DNA from: Elysia crispata
Taxonomy: Eukaryota; Mollusca; Gastropoda; Plakobranchidae
Reading direction: 5' to 3'
NCBI GenBank assembly: GCA_033675545.1
Contig: JAWDGP010006599.1
Span: 878,501 to 942,500, forward strand
DNA: 64,000 nt
Shown one piece after another: positions 25,077-44,330 of the stretch. Position 1 is the first letter of the stretch; each line of letters begins with the position of its first letter. The notes under the pieces were generated by a model. It was not told the origin of the DNA and searched no databases. It was given only the letters and a program-made list of their open reading frames with translations. Made by a program: the position numbers and the translations under genes.

Positions 25077-27050
25077 CTGAGCCTGATGATATTATACTGT
25101 ATACAGTTTGACTAGGAATGGTCTAGTTGTTGTTTTAGTGGCTCTCACATTTATACTTATACCATCTTTCTGATTTTACAACTAAAATATCACCATCACT
25201 TAGGAAAAGATTTCCAATGTTCCAGTCTCTATGTTTTTAATTCATTCCATGTATTTTAAACATCATAGAGTTTAGAGATACCGAACATGCAGTTCTTTCT
25301 GGTCTTACCTGAATGTGTTTTTTTTAATTCATTCTTTTCAAATTTTTATACATTAAAAATGATATGAAAATAATGCTTTAAAGTCTGTTGCGTCAGTTTT
25401 GTTCTGTTTCACATTTTCATGGGTTCCAACATGGCCATGATAATGAAGGTGTGGCCATGGACATTTCCTTGCAAAGAAAGTGAAACATCATGCACATTAT
25501 GTTACACCATGAATGATTTATTTTCACCGATCTTTAGATGAACATGACTTTTAATATCGTTATGGTAATTATACGACTGTGAATGAATTATACTCAATGA
25601 ATTGCAGTGATTAAGAAGAAAAAGGCTTACATTAGTTACAACATTATTTGTTGAAAAGTGACAACTGACTTTGGTGTCAACTCCCATTATGCAAAAAGAT
25701 TAACTTTTCCTATTAAAATCTCTCTGGCAAACAAATCTGATCTGAATCCAAGACCTTTCTATATGGATTCTTTCTATGCAAACTTGGAAGTGGAAATAAT
25801 TTCTGATCATCAGTTTATGATTTCTATTTTTTTCTTCAAATCTTTGAAATCAAAGCAATATTTTTTTTTTTAATTAAATTTTGGAAATGCCAAGCATAGA
25901 CTCAAAATCCTGAATGTAAACTCAAAGTTTTTATTTTTTTTCTTTAAACTCAATCAGAGCATATCATGGCTGCAGACTATTCAGGCTGCACCTTGTTGTG
26001 GTCCTATCTCTTGTTATGTGGTGTTAAACTTATACTTAACTCTTATTCTTCTACATACTACATAGTTATGATCATGGTACATTTCATTTAAATGTAACAA
26101 TACTATACATGAAGCTGCTGTGAAAAGGTCATCACTGAATGGGCTCTTACCCCAGTGCTATCCTTGCAGGCTTCACTGAATTTAAGTCTCCATTATATTA
26201 ATGGTTATAAATGGGCTAGGGAGCAGAGACAACTGTAACAAGGCAAAAGTAGATTTCTTTTAGTTCAAACTAATGTCTCTCTTTATATCATTGAGATGCA
26301 TGTTTGAAATCTAAGTTGCTCAGTGTCTTCAGTGATCATTTGCTAAACTTTAAGGTAATTATGTAGAACTTTATTGTGACATTGGGTTGATTCAGCACTT
26401 GATGGTGTAGTTCATTTTATCTTGTGGAACCAAGTAAGTTATGATTTATAAAATCAAGCACTAAGTAGAGGTTTAAAGATTCATGTATTTTGAGCTTCTT
26501 CTGCAAAATCTAATGAAAACATTACAAGCGCTGCTTCATCATCTTACTTAAAATTGATATGGGTATTCAACTATTGGAATCACAAAAAATTTTCAAAATT
26601 CAATTTCAAGTTAACAAGTTTCAAGCCTTTGGGATGGCTTCCTTCAGGAAATGGCAGTGCCTGTTTCAATTTTCATTCAGTCTAAAGTTTAACATCATCA
26701 TAAATTTATTTCTAGTCATGCAAAATGCGTCTCTGTTTGAGGATATCTTTGTCTTTTACACTGAGGGCAAACATCTTAAACATCTTGAGCGCACCATGCA
26801 GTTTTGTATCAATAAAATAATAAAAGAAATGGGTCACTGAAAACTGTTTCAAATTCTCCACATCTTTAAGACTTTTTATCATTTTATGCCAATTTTCATT
26901 AGCAAAGAATAAACACAGAGCTCTTCACCTGCATAACTAGGCTATCCTGAGGAAGAAAGAAGCTAAATTTTTAGAGACATTTTTAGTATAAAATCCACAT
27001 TTGAAAGCCATGTTTCCAAATTTAATTTGGAAGATCAAAATGCTTGAAAC
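25077..27050. other. Intergenic AT-rich stretch
   Basis: No gene, RNA or repeat array recognised. The longest ORF here (26559-26840) has no recognisable motif. Confidence 0.45.
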
Positions 27051-27179
27051 TTACTTGGTGTTGTGGGCTTTACTGATTAAGGTGCTGACTGGAGAACTCT
27101 CTTCAATTCAAGTTCTATGGGACTCCAGTCAGATCCAAACTTGATGTTGCCTGACATACATAATTATGTACATGGTGCA

Positions 27180-27236
27180 CATATACTAAAACAACTTGAC
27201 ACAGTCTACCATCAATGCCTTCGAATTATCATGGGT
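27180..27236 (+). mobile_element. Tiny non-LTR retrotransposon reverse-transcriptase remnant
   Basis: The translation HILKQLDTVYHQCLRIIMG resembles the conserved tail of LINE reverse transcriptases (pattern L..(F/Y)H.RCLR.I.G). Only about 19 codons remain before the sequence runs into a (CT)n tract. Directly upstream (27055-27125) a degenerate tRNA-like box A/box B pair can be seen, but it is too weak to call separately. Confidence 0.4.
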
Positions 27237-27251
27237 ACATTTCATACTTCG

Positions 27252-27256
<5 letters not shown>

Positions 27257-27328
<72 letters not shown>
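27257..27328. repeat. (CT)n microsatellite
   Basis: About 36 CT units. Confidence 0.95.
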
Positions 27329-27331
<3 letters not shown>

Positions 27332-27431
27332 TCGCTTTGTCTTTCTTTCTATCACGCTGTCTAAGTATGTCTCTGTCACGTGTCTTAAGTTTTTGTCTGT
27401 CTGTATGTTTCTCTCTCAATAATCTTAGTAC

Positions 27432-27433
<2 letters not shown>

Positions 27434-27489
<56 letters not shown>
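27434..27489. repeat. (CT)n microsatellite
   Basis: About 28 CT units, separated from the previous tract by 105 bases of T/C-rich sequence that may be a degraded part of the same tract. Confidence 0.95.
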
Positions 27490-27492
<3 letters not shown>

Positions 27493-27949
27493 GTGCACTT
27501 GCCTTTCCATATTTTTATATACGATGACTGTCTTTCTATGTCTGATCGTCTATCGATCTTGATGTTTAAAATTCTTTATTAATCAAACGTTTCTTTGTGA
27601 GAACGTTTACTTTCATGAAAATATATTTGCTTTTCTAGACCTACTACCTATATAAGGAGGTGGTGTTCTTGGTTCTTTTTAGTCACAGCTTGGAAGGTTT
27701 TGGGATGCGTACATAAATTGAATAAGACATTTCTGTTTCTGAAAAATTAAATTTCTTGATTTTTTAAAATCCCTCTCAGAGGCATTTGTAAATTTCACTA
27801 TTCACTGATTCATCGCGGACACCATATCAATTTAAGCTAAGAGACAGGCCAGATCAGCCAAAATTTACTGTGTACAGTAACCGAAACATAGAGCCTAAAG
27901 GAATATCCTCTCATTTCCTTCACGTCTTTAAATATACGTCATTGATTTC

Positions 27950-28725
27950 ATGATCCACATAAATACTCTGTGGAGTGTGAACCCAGCTTATACATCATAT
28001 GTGGTAAGTGAACAGCGTTAAATGATGCACATACACTGTGAACCAATATCACAAGTTGTTCACGTGATCCATACTGAATGATCCACATAGATATATGTAC
28101 ACTGAAGTATGAACCCAGCCCATACATTACAAATTTGTAATATGTGAACAGCGAAGAATGATCTACACACACTGTGAAACAACCCCTATATAAAAAAATT
28201 GTTATACTTATAGTGTCTGTATATGAACAGCGATGAATGATCCATATAGATATTCTGTGAAGTGTGAACCCATGTGAACATCGATAAATGAATCACATAG
28301 ATTTTCTGTGAAGTGTGAATCCAACCCATACGTGCCATTTTGGTATATGAACAGCGATGAATGATCCATAATTATAGATACTCTGTGAAGTTTGATTCCA
28401 TGTGAACAATGATAAAGGATCCATATAGATACTCAATGAAGTGTGAACCCATATAAACAGTGATAGATGATTCATATAGATACTCAGTGAAGTGTGAACC
28501 CATGTGAACTTCGATGAATGATCCATATAAGTACTCTGTGAAGTGTGAACCCATGTGAACATCGATGAATGATCCATATAAATACTCTGTGAAGTGTGAA
28601 CCCATGTGAACAGCGACGAATGATCCATATGGATGCACAGTGAAATCAACTTAAACGACATACTTGGTGTGTGAACATCGATGAATGATCCATATAAATG
28701 CACTGTGCAGTGTGAACCCAACCAA
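27950..28725. repeat. 51 bp minisatellite, degenerate
   Basis: The unit GAACCCATGTGAACATCGAT, GAATGATCCATATAAATACT, CTGTGAAGTGT is clearest at 28440-28620, where copies are spaced 51 bases apart. Flanking copies (27950-28440 and 28620-28725) are longer and diverged. The minus strand stays open through the regular part because 51 is a multiple of three and gives a 17-residue repeat; I take this as incidental. Confidence 0.85.
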
Positions 28726-29796
28726 TCTCACTTCATTCCGAGCTTGAGCCATGGTGAGAGTGGGAAGTATTCCAAGTTTGTTCAGTATTCCGTGAAAGTG
28801 AACGCAACAGCCATAGTCTTTTCATAGTTTACTCGCTTTATGCGAGATCTGGGCTTCATGAAGCAAACGATAGACCAGCTCACATAGTCGCTACCAGGTA
28901 CAATAATTTGACCATGTTAAATTTGATCGCATGTTTGACGCTCACTTTGACGGTCAATTTTTAACCCAGTTGTATAATAATGTAGGCGTCCTTATACCAA
29001 CCAGGAAGATTTGTCCAGCACTTTATAACTATTATATAGAGGTCTAAATTTCCCCTGAACAACTGATAGTAATATCAAGACACTTAAAATTAAATGGTAA
29101 AAATATCAAGATATCCCTTTGCATATTCGATAAGCTAAGCTAAGATAAGATAAGATTTACTTTATTCTTCGTCACTGAAAAAAATTATAATAATGGTCTC
29201 TCCTTACAAGATATGCACTGCATGAAAAGATTCGACCAATCTGCAGAATGATTGGAAAAGGACACATTCAAGCATTAATTTATACACATTTATGGCCTGG
29301 ATGGAAAACATTATTTATGCTTTCGTGTTCCATGAGAGGATGGTCTTTGGATCTCGTATCTCCCGCTCCAGTCTGTCTATCTCTTTAGATTTGTCTGCCT
29401 GCTTTCTGTCTATCTGTCTGTTAGTTGTGCTCTGTCTCCTTCGCCCTGCATACACATTCGCGCTTAGCTTCCCTTGTGTATCTTTACCCATCTGCGAAGG
29501 CCCACATGTCACAATTTTCAATATCTCAATCACTTCAAATGTTTCCTCCCTTATTATTCAACGCACTAATATTAGAACAGACGTTGGCCAAACATCAATC
29601 AGTGACGGCCCCATTAAAAAAAAGAAATTACCATCCGTTGTATATTATATCTTACCCCAGGCGTATTTTTTGGGTTTGTTTATGTCTTTGCTTTTTATTT
29701 TTTTTTTTTTTAAGAGCAAATTTATCACAGAGAAGCTCTTCTAAATTGAAAACTCAAAAAAAAAAAAAAAGAGTCTCGACTATTTCCGGCCATAAT
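28726..29796. other. Region upstream of RPS3
   Basis: Contains the likely RPS3 promoter at its right end. No TATA motif at the expected distance. A T run and an A run (29696-29712, 29755-29770) lie close to the start site. Open frames at 29292-29811 have no recognisable domain. Confidence 0.4.
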
Positions 29797-29823
29797 CTTC
29801 CTTTTTTGTGAAGAGCCTCAATC
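29797..29823 (+). promoter_or_regulatory. RPS3: Candidate 5' TOP start and short 5'UTR of RPS3
   Basis: CTTCCTTTTTTG lies 27 bases ahead of the ATG. Ribosomal protein mRNAs of animals usually begin at a C followed by 4-14 pyrimidines (5' TOP), which links their translation to mTOR/LARP1. The exact cap site is not visible. Confidence 0.5.
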
Positions 29824-36316
<6,493 letters not shown>

Positions 36317-36441
36317 GAAGTAAGTCACACTAACTAGAATGGTACCAATTGTGTCCTATTACTGTACACCATAATCCACTTTACCAAATTTTGAAGCCAA
36401 CATCATCTCTAGATAGTTTCTTTTTTTATCGTTTCCCTTAA

Positions 36442-36723
36442 CTCATTGTGTGCCAGAGCGTTTTCCACGGTTGTGCCAGGCCATTTTTACTGTGCATATT
36501 GTCTTTAGACGATGCATTGGAAATTGGGTTCCAGTTTGGCTTATTTTTGTGTAACTATGACATTATATAGTTAGAGTTATCTCTCATAGGAAACTTAAAA
36601 AGTTTCATGACCGGGCAACCAGTGGCGAAAAAAACATTGGTTCTTATATCGACGATACATCGTCGATTGGCACAGCTGCGGCTCACTATATCGACAATGC
36701 ATCGTCGATTGGCACACAATAAG
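36442..36723. mobile_element. 282 bp TTAA-flanked MITE in the RPS3 3'UTR intron
   Basis: TTAA at 36438-36441 and 36724-36727 flank the element. The left end CTCATTGTGTGCCA matches the inverted right end CTTATTGTGTGCCA at 13 of 14 positions. Near the right end are two direct copies of TATCGACRATRCATCGTCGATTGGCACA, each nearly self-complementary (TCGACGATACATCGTCGA), so each can form a hairpin. No coding capacity. Confidence 0.8.
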
Positions 36724-37392
36724 TTAATAAACTTAATTGACATTTTTTTGAATGGAAAAAAAAATAGGGGATGGTAGCATTACAGATATGATTAATAACA
36801 CGTGCAATCTCTCTCTCTCTTAATGGAACAGGTTCAAAGAAATAACAAATGGCAAATTAAAATAAAAAAGTGAAAAATTTTTTAAAATTCAGTGACCTCC
36901 CTCTTTTTGTCCATCTTAAGTCCTATGTGTATTGAACATGTTTTGATCTTTTGAGACTTTCATGATTCGATGACAGTTTTTTTTCAAAATTAGATGAGAT
37001 ACGTCCATTATTTGATAAAATTTCTTGCTTTTTCTTAGTTGCTGTTTCTCATTGTGTAAGATGTGAATTATAAATCTTCAGAAGAGAATGGGAATCCGTT
37101 TTAAATTGCATGATTTTAAGAGAAAATTGTATATGAAGCTATAATGGTTTTATCCTATCATTTTTTTACCAGACTACCGCCCATTCTTCATGTATTCCCA
37201 TCCTGATAATAAAATACTCCAGCTTGACAAGGGCAAACTTTACTGTAGTATAGCAACTAAATCTGGTACTAAGGAATAGTTTTGTTATAAAACTCATCTC
37301 AAGTTCTAAAGAGAAATCCCTAAAAAATGTTTTTCGATCTCCATTTGGTTTCATCATTCATTTCAATTTATCTTTTTTTTTTTTTATTTCAG

Positions 37393-37470
37393 AGGAATCG
37401 ACTTATTACAGATGATTAGAATTAAACTCAAAGAAGAGTTCTAAAACTGTGTTTTCTTTATTATAATACT
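37393..37470 (+). other. RPS3: Candidate 3'UTR exon of RPS3
   Basis: The RPS3 stop codon is followed three bases later by a strong donor (GAA|GTAAGT at 36320). The next good acceptor (T-rich tract then TTTCAG) ends at 37392 and is followed by ATTAAA at 37421-37426, a known variant poly(A) signal. This predicts a 3'UTR intron of about 1.07 kb. The alternative is readthrough into an unspliced 3'UTR. Confidence 0.45.
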
Positions 37471-37598
37471 GAATTCATTATTTGTTGTTGTCTTTCTTAT
37501 TGTGTAATTGTTTGTTTAGGGTTTATCAATGATCAGTAGGCTTGCAGTAGTTTCTTCCCCCTCTACCCTTGCCTTGAAGTATTAATCTATTACATTTA

Positions 37599-38351
37599 CA
37601 GTGCACACCTGATAAATCGACATTAAAGGACCAACAAAGTTGCGTTGAATGAAGAGAAAGTCGAATTAGGAGATAACAGTAAAATTTGTAAATTAAAAAA
37701 GATCTCACCAGTGACTTTTTAGGTCTGCTTATACTAGTTATAGCTCTACAATGAAAGAAGCGATATATAGGAGGGTCTCAAAGCATAGTTTCATCGCACC
37801 AATGATTTTATTGATTCTTTTGCATTCTTTAGTTTAGATGATAGCAAATAAAGGGGGGTGGGGAGGACTCAGTTTAGCCTCACTTATAATACTAATATAG
37901 TACTAAAACCCATCCCATAATTAGATCTAGAACCATTGCACACCCGTCCCCTAATTCCAAACATTGTATGGGCAAGACCATGCAGTGCCAGCGTTGGGCT
38001 CGAGGCCCTATCTGCCAGACTCTCCCTCTCCCAAACACACTCAAAGGTGCTTGACTCTCTACGGTCTTCGCACATGTGAGACCCCTCCCATTTCTTCTCA
38101 AACCCTAGTCTTAAGTTGCACTGGTCCACACACTAGAAATCGTTAGATCTAACTTGTGAGGTTTAGCTAAAAAATAACATTTTGGATGATTTTAATACTG
38201 AAACATAGTGGAAATTGTTGAATTAGGAGAAATCAGTGGACCAAAATGTCGATTTGCGGGAAAATTTAATACTACTAATTGAAAGGAATTTATTCAGGAC
38301 ATTTTTAGCTACGTCGAGCTCAGAGGAATGTCAATTAACTGGAGGGTACTG
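37599..38351. mobile_element. Possible pogo/Tigger-like non-autonomous element
   Basis: The left end after TA reads CAGTGCACACCTGATAAATC, GACAT; the inverted right end reads CAGTACCCTCCAGTTAATTG, ACAT. CAGT termini followed by a run resembling (T/A)AATTCGA are typical of the pogo branch of Tc1/mariner, and GTCGAATTAGGAGA-type subterminal copies occur at both sides (37660 and 38215). A right-hand TA duplication is not exact, and there is no transposase. Confidence 0.4.
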
Positions 38352-41300
38352 TGTAACTAAGAGTAATTAATGCATCTGCACATACATCTGACAATTTGCA
38401 ATGTTCAATATAAAATAATGAAAGCAAACCAAGCAGGTATCAGCACATTTATTTTATTGTTACTTTTAATAACTTTGTGGTGCTGTGACCAGCTGTCAAA
38501 ACCCTCAAATAAATTTGTCTATGGCAAGTTAGGGCCGCAAAACATCCAACCTTTTGCACAAAGAAACAGGACATAATTATAAGGACCCTAAAAGAGTCAC
38601 GTTAAAAAGGTTTCGAAAAAGAAGGGTAGAGGGTTTTACTTCAGCTGGTCCAGAAAGCACACACACACACAGTTCTTCACCTTCTTATAGTTGCTGTCAT
38701 ATTTACAAACTATCCAGTTAAACAACACATAAAAAGTCTATTGCCTGACTAAATTACAGTATCTGTACAAATGTACATCATCCTGGAAGGATAAGATACA
38801 GTTAAGTTTCATCAACATCACAGACCTTTCAGTTTCAATTGCGTCTTTCCATTATTAAAATGAAATAGTAACAGATGAAAGGTATAGAAAGGGTTCCAGT
38901 GCCCATTTCTTGAGATACAACATTGGTGACTTAAAATATTTTTTTCTGTATACAAAAAATGACTTAGTCTAAAAATTTTAATTTCAATTCATTCATTTAC
39001 TAATCAGACTAGGACCTAATATGACTCCTCACATCTGTTTAGATATGCTCCCAACAAGAGAATATGTAAAACAACCAAAATGCATTCAGCTGATTATATT
39101 TTTATATCTCAAAATTTGGAAAGGGGTTTTCAAGATATATATTGCACCAAACCAAACGGGTTGAGTACCTTTAATCATGACTAAAAACCCATTGTCCTCT
39201 CTGCCCTGAGTACCCTTCTCAAGGCAGCTTACTTTTAAATTTAAAAAAATCCTCAGTGTTAAGAATAACGTAAAAAAGAATACTTTTGAGTAACATAAAG
39301 CCTCAGATTTTTGTTGGGGCTTTTCCCTTAATTTGGTACGATAAAAATTAATCGTTACTTCTCAAAATGTTCAACAAAACAAAATGACAAGTATAATTGT
39401 AATTCAGACCAGTGGGCTATGTGTAATTAAAATTGAAAAGGGACCAATGTGATTTGTTTATTTAGTGATTAGCGTCAATGGACCATGACAAAGAGAGCTA
39501 AAATTAGAAGGAAATCACAGAAATGAACTTGTGAAATACCAATAGTGGTCCTCTACGTGCTTTACATCACACAAAGATGAACAGACTATCCTTGCATGTT
39601 TTGTGCTGACATCTTCATTTTTTTTTTAAAGAGTTAATTGATGTTTTACAGTACCCAGAGCATTCTTTGGCTAAAGGCTAAAATCACAGATTTTTCTTTT
39701 GCAAGGAAAGCTAAAAGAGGAAGAAAAAAGTTCTCATTAAGTTTTGAAAGACAATTTCATGTCTTGTCTTACAACTTAAAATATAAAAACCATTAAAATC
39801 ATACGAAGATTCAATCTGAGTAAACAGCAATTATCTTTTAAAAAACAGGGTTCACTGTTGAAAATTTTTCAACCCCATGAGTGATGTAAAGCACTAATGA
39901 ACCATAATACATGGACTATGATGGAGGCCTATTCATGTTGAGCACTAAGTCTTAAGATAACACATTTAGATGAAATTTGAATTTTCACAAAAAGTTTCAA
40001 ATATTCAATACAAAACTGGCAGGCTTTAGATATCTGCAAAAAAAAAAATGATGCAGACAATGGGACTGGACAACGTTGACAAAAATAAAAATATGAATCG
40101 GGCGTAACTTTAAAAATGGTAAATGCACTTCTGGGATAAATTTGTTAAAAGTCTAAAAAAATAGTTTTGTCGTCTGCATACATGTAGAAAATATGGTAAA
40201 GAGAAAATAAAAAAAAAATATGTGTATCATAATATTAATACCATTAAAAAATTGATGAATACTTTGAAAAATATTCAGTTGGTGTTCAGAGAAAAGGACA
40301 TCTCAATAGCCCATGAAAAAAATAAGATCTATATTAAACATTCATTGATACAGGGCCTATAGGCTAACATACAATCAAACATTGAATTTTCAAATTCATC
40401 GTGGGGAAATGGTTTGGTCAGAGATGCTGTAGCCATAGACCAAATTTCCACCATCGAAAATGTTAAATGAACTAAAAATTTTTTCTTGGCTTCATCCACC
40501 GTTGTGACTTGGGCAAAGGAAGGATCAGCAGAAGACTGCCATGTAACTTGTCAGGACCTCTGTTTGCTACCTCCAAAGCAAGTTTAAGACAATTATTGTA
40601 AATCTAACCGCAGAAAAAATTGCACATTTATGATTGAGTTCATGACTCAAAAACTTCTGTAGCACCTGTCTTATGTCATTACCTTAAAACTAATGCATAA
40701 GTCAAGAGATGTAAAGGCAAAGGAACACTTCAGATCTTTGCAAGTTTGTTAACATGATTGTCACAGCCTTACATGTTTTACAATATGGACGAAAGTAATG
40801 CAACCATCAGATCTAAACTAAAAAACTCATAGATGTTTAACCATCTCCCAAAACAAGAAATACACTGATAAATTAACAAAACAGGCTTTTAATCTTACAC
40901 TTACATACCTGTCTCACAACCTCAGTAAATTTGAACATCTATTTTATAATACTGCTATCAGTATCAGTTGTGTACCCTTCATACTGTTCTCCCACTGCAA
41001 CGCTAGTTCACAGTTATTTTTTTTTCAATATATATGAAACTTTTCCATATTTGTGGTAAAAGCTTTGACATTAACCAAATACTGCTTTACTTGTATTTAT
41101 TAATACAATGCATGGTACATACCAGTTTCATTTGCAGTCTTGTCCAACAACAGAAACAAAATAGTATAAACTCATAGAACAGTAAATTGTAATTATAACT
41201 TCCATAATGCACATAGTTTGGTAAAAAATATATTTGTTGTATATATAAATTTCTTGCATGACTGATAAGTTCATCCAGTTGATGTAAATCTTTTTAAAAT

Positions 41301-44099
41301 GTAGTCACATGTGTAAACAAATTGTTGACCCAAGTTTAAAAAAAAATATATTTTTTGGAGGAAAACCGAACCATCAGTGTACAAACATTTTGATTTTACA
41401 GATTCTTTGAGGATATGAAAAATTGCAAATACTTTGATATGTTTCCTAGATCTTATATTCTTCAGTCGATTCTCCTTTAATTATTCATAATGCAAGATAG
41501 ACTTCAAATCAACTGAAATTTGGATTATTAGGAGAGAGAGAGAGAGAGGAGAATAACCTATCCATCTAAATCTTACAGGCTGTACAAGAAAAGAAACTGA
41601 AGTTTTAATTTTCTGGTTACTTACCATAATTTGAGAAGCTGATACAATGTGGCCCTTTTAATGGTGCCACAATTAACTGAAGCCAATAGTTCATATTCAA
41701 GGAATTTGTGATTTCGAAGGATCTCTGTTCTACTGTATTTATATTTGAGTGCGCTTTACAGCAAAGTCTCTCTCTAATTTTATCTTTTCGCTAAAGCTTA
41801 TCAAGAAAATCGGTCTATCCAATGGAAAATTGAAATTTTAAACAAGCATATAAGTTAAAACAGGAGAGAACCAAAAGTCTTATGTGGTAGACTCTACTGT
41901 GAAGCTGTTTGATCTCAATTTGAAACTTTGACAGAAAACCCATAGCTTCTCGGGCACAAGAAATCTACCACCCCATCACCTCCCATCTGCCTAGAAGTAG
42001 AAGTACTAATAAGTCTGGCAACCAACACTCCTCGATGACTGACTGAAACCATTATGTTTAAACACTGATGCTGGCTTCTCCAAAAGCTGAAAGAAAGGCA
42101 CTGTAGACATGGTTCGCAAAAGGCACAAGCGTAACTCAACAATGCCAACATTAAATCACAGTATTTTTTCCAGTGAAAGGTATAATCTGATATCAGACAT
42201 AATTATACATGTATGTATCCTCAAAAATAAAAAAAAATACTTTATTTTTTGAAAAGTTGAAATTTAAACCTACGATGGGTTGAAAACAAAAACCTTCTAA
42301 ATAACAATTATAAAAAAAAAAAAAAAAAACTTTATCTAAAGCCAAAGTTATCAATAGAAAAAATCTGGTGTAAAGTCTGGATCAGGATTTTCTTATTCTG
42401 ATATTGACTTGACCTGTGCTAACTGTAAGTGTTACTAAGAAATGTGACTTATAGGTTATATACTGTACACTAAATTAAGAGAAAAATGTGTCACATCTTT
42501 GGTGGCTTGATTCAAAAGTCATCTCTAGCATTCCAGTGCTTATTATTTAATTTATGGAACTTAGCAAATAATTGGTTCATTCTCCAGGTTTGTGGACTTA
42601 CACGATGGAGCCTTTATGACGAGATGAAGAAAAAAAAAGGAAACAATACATACACAACCTTTTGCATAACATAAACAACCCTGAAGTAAAGGTGGAGGTG
42701 GATTTTGGTGAAACTCTAAAAAAAATCAGCACCATTTCATACATTGGTAGTGCATTATGAAGACAATTAAAATTTACATTTAAAATGTAAATATATAAAT
42801 TTTAGAAAAATCCATTGTGTCACTAAATAAACCATAAACTGTTAGTCCATCAGTGATCTGAATCTAACAACAGCATTTAGACATGAATCTGCAATGATCC
42901 TTTAGTCCGATCTTTGTAGACTTCAGTTCTCAAATATCGTACGCAGTATTTTGTCATTATTCTCTGTTCAACAGAGGAAATATTTCAGGTGTTACTCTTT
43001 GCCTGCTGAGCTTGTGATATCTGATCACAATAATGTATGATCAAGTACAGGACTTGACAGCCATGGGCACCACATCCATAAGAAATGAATGGCAAATGCA
43101 CAAGAAATAGTAAACTGTGAATGTAAGTGGCTTCAGTTGAAAAATCAACATCTTGTGATGAAAATAAAGATTAAGTCTATGATTCAATAATAAAGTAGAG
43201 GAAAGGAAAAAAAAAGGAAACATCTTCACATTTCTTTCATGAAGGCTTTACAAATACTAGCATACATAAGAGCTTTCCAATGATTTATTATCAGTAGGAA
43301 ATTAAAAAAAAAAAACAGCTTTATCATGTCAAACTGAATGAGTGGGCCCTACCCTAATTTTTTACACTTCTGGGTCTTTAGTTTCTATTACAGCCTGAAG
43401 GTAGACTTAAAAAAACAACAACCTAGAATTAATTATCTTATGAGGTGCTGTTAGTTCACACTGAAAACACACCTGGTCATTAAGATAGGACAGGTAGAGT
43501 TTAATCGAGCCATCAACTAAAAGTCTGTCAATACAAAGTGTCAATGATCAGATCATTAATTCAGTCAACACTTTGAAATATGGCTCTCAGTTGACAAAAA
43601 CAGCAAACTAGAGTTCGGCTTAGTCTGTGAAGCAACCAGATTCTCTAGCAGAATAAGGTTTTGTCTCTGTTAATTTTGTCAGCCACTATGAACTTTATCA
43701 AAACCAAGGATTGTCCAGAAGTAAGACCAAGCATACCCAAAACCCAAACTAAGTTGATAAACAATTTCCACCTAGCATTAGACCAATGGAAAGTGTTAAG
43801 TTGTGACTACTTTGCTCACTTATAAATCTATAAAATTCAATCAAGTTATCTCTGTTTTATGTTTATGTTATCTGGAGAATGACGAAAACTTTAATTTTCC
43901 CTCTTGTCTTTGGATTAAGACTAACTAAACAAGAAAATAAAAGAATGTTTTTGAAAACCATGAATATAATTATAAATGAAAAAAAACTTTTAGGAAACTT
44001 GGCTCAAATGCTAGCTCACACATGACAAGGACCAATGCACTAGACTTCAAAGTAATGAGTGATTAGTAATGTCATGAACTGTGCTTCTCTTGGCAAATT
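38352..44099. other. Long stretch between RPS3 and ARHGEF17 coding ends
   Basis: 5.7 kb without a supportable coding region. On the minus strand it is downstream of the ARHGEF17 stop, so part is its 3'UTR. The nearest minus-strand AATAAA I see is at plus 43284-43289, which would give a 3'UTR of about 1 kb. Short purine runs (41531-41549) are the only repeats noticed. Confidence 0.4.
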
Positions 44100-44330
44100 T
44101 TGATATTGTCAGGAATCATCTCAGTCTTATCATAATGGTTGGTTTAGTCATGAATCATGTTAGAATTGCCAGAATAAAAATGGTTGGTGCTTTAATGAAC
44201 AATCCCAGACTTGCAAAAGTACCAAGTGGTTGGAGCTATCATATACAGTCCAAGGCTGTCCACTGTAAAAAGTGGTTGGTGCTGTCATGAACAATCCTAA
44301 ACTTGCCAAAGTAACAAGTGGTTGGTGCTG
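44100..44330 (-). repeat. ~46 bp minisatellite seeded from the ARHGEF17 stop-codon region
   Basis: GGTTGG anchors lie at 44137, 44182, 44228, 44274 and 44320, 45-46 bases apart. On the minus strand the unit is GACAGCACCAACCACTTGTT, ACTTTGGCAAGTTTAGGATT, GTTCAT. The copy at 44320 is the real coding end (STNHLLLWQV then TAG); the other four, progressively diverged, lie in the 3'UTR. Confidence 0.8.

Noticed and set aside
27055..27125. tRNA-derived SINE head
   Set aside because: Box A and box B resemblance is weak and no body or tail is recognisable.
27117..27582. Ser/Leu-repeat ORFs around 27.2-27.5 kb
   Set aside because: Encoded by (CT)n tracts, apart from the short reverse-transcriptase-like piece that I list.
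28293..28721. 142-codon minus-strand ORF with 17-residue repeats
   Set aside because: Product of a 51 bp minisatellite whose length is a multiple of three; flanking units break the frame.
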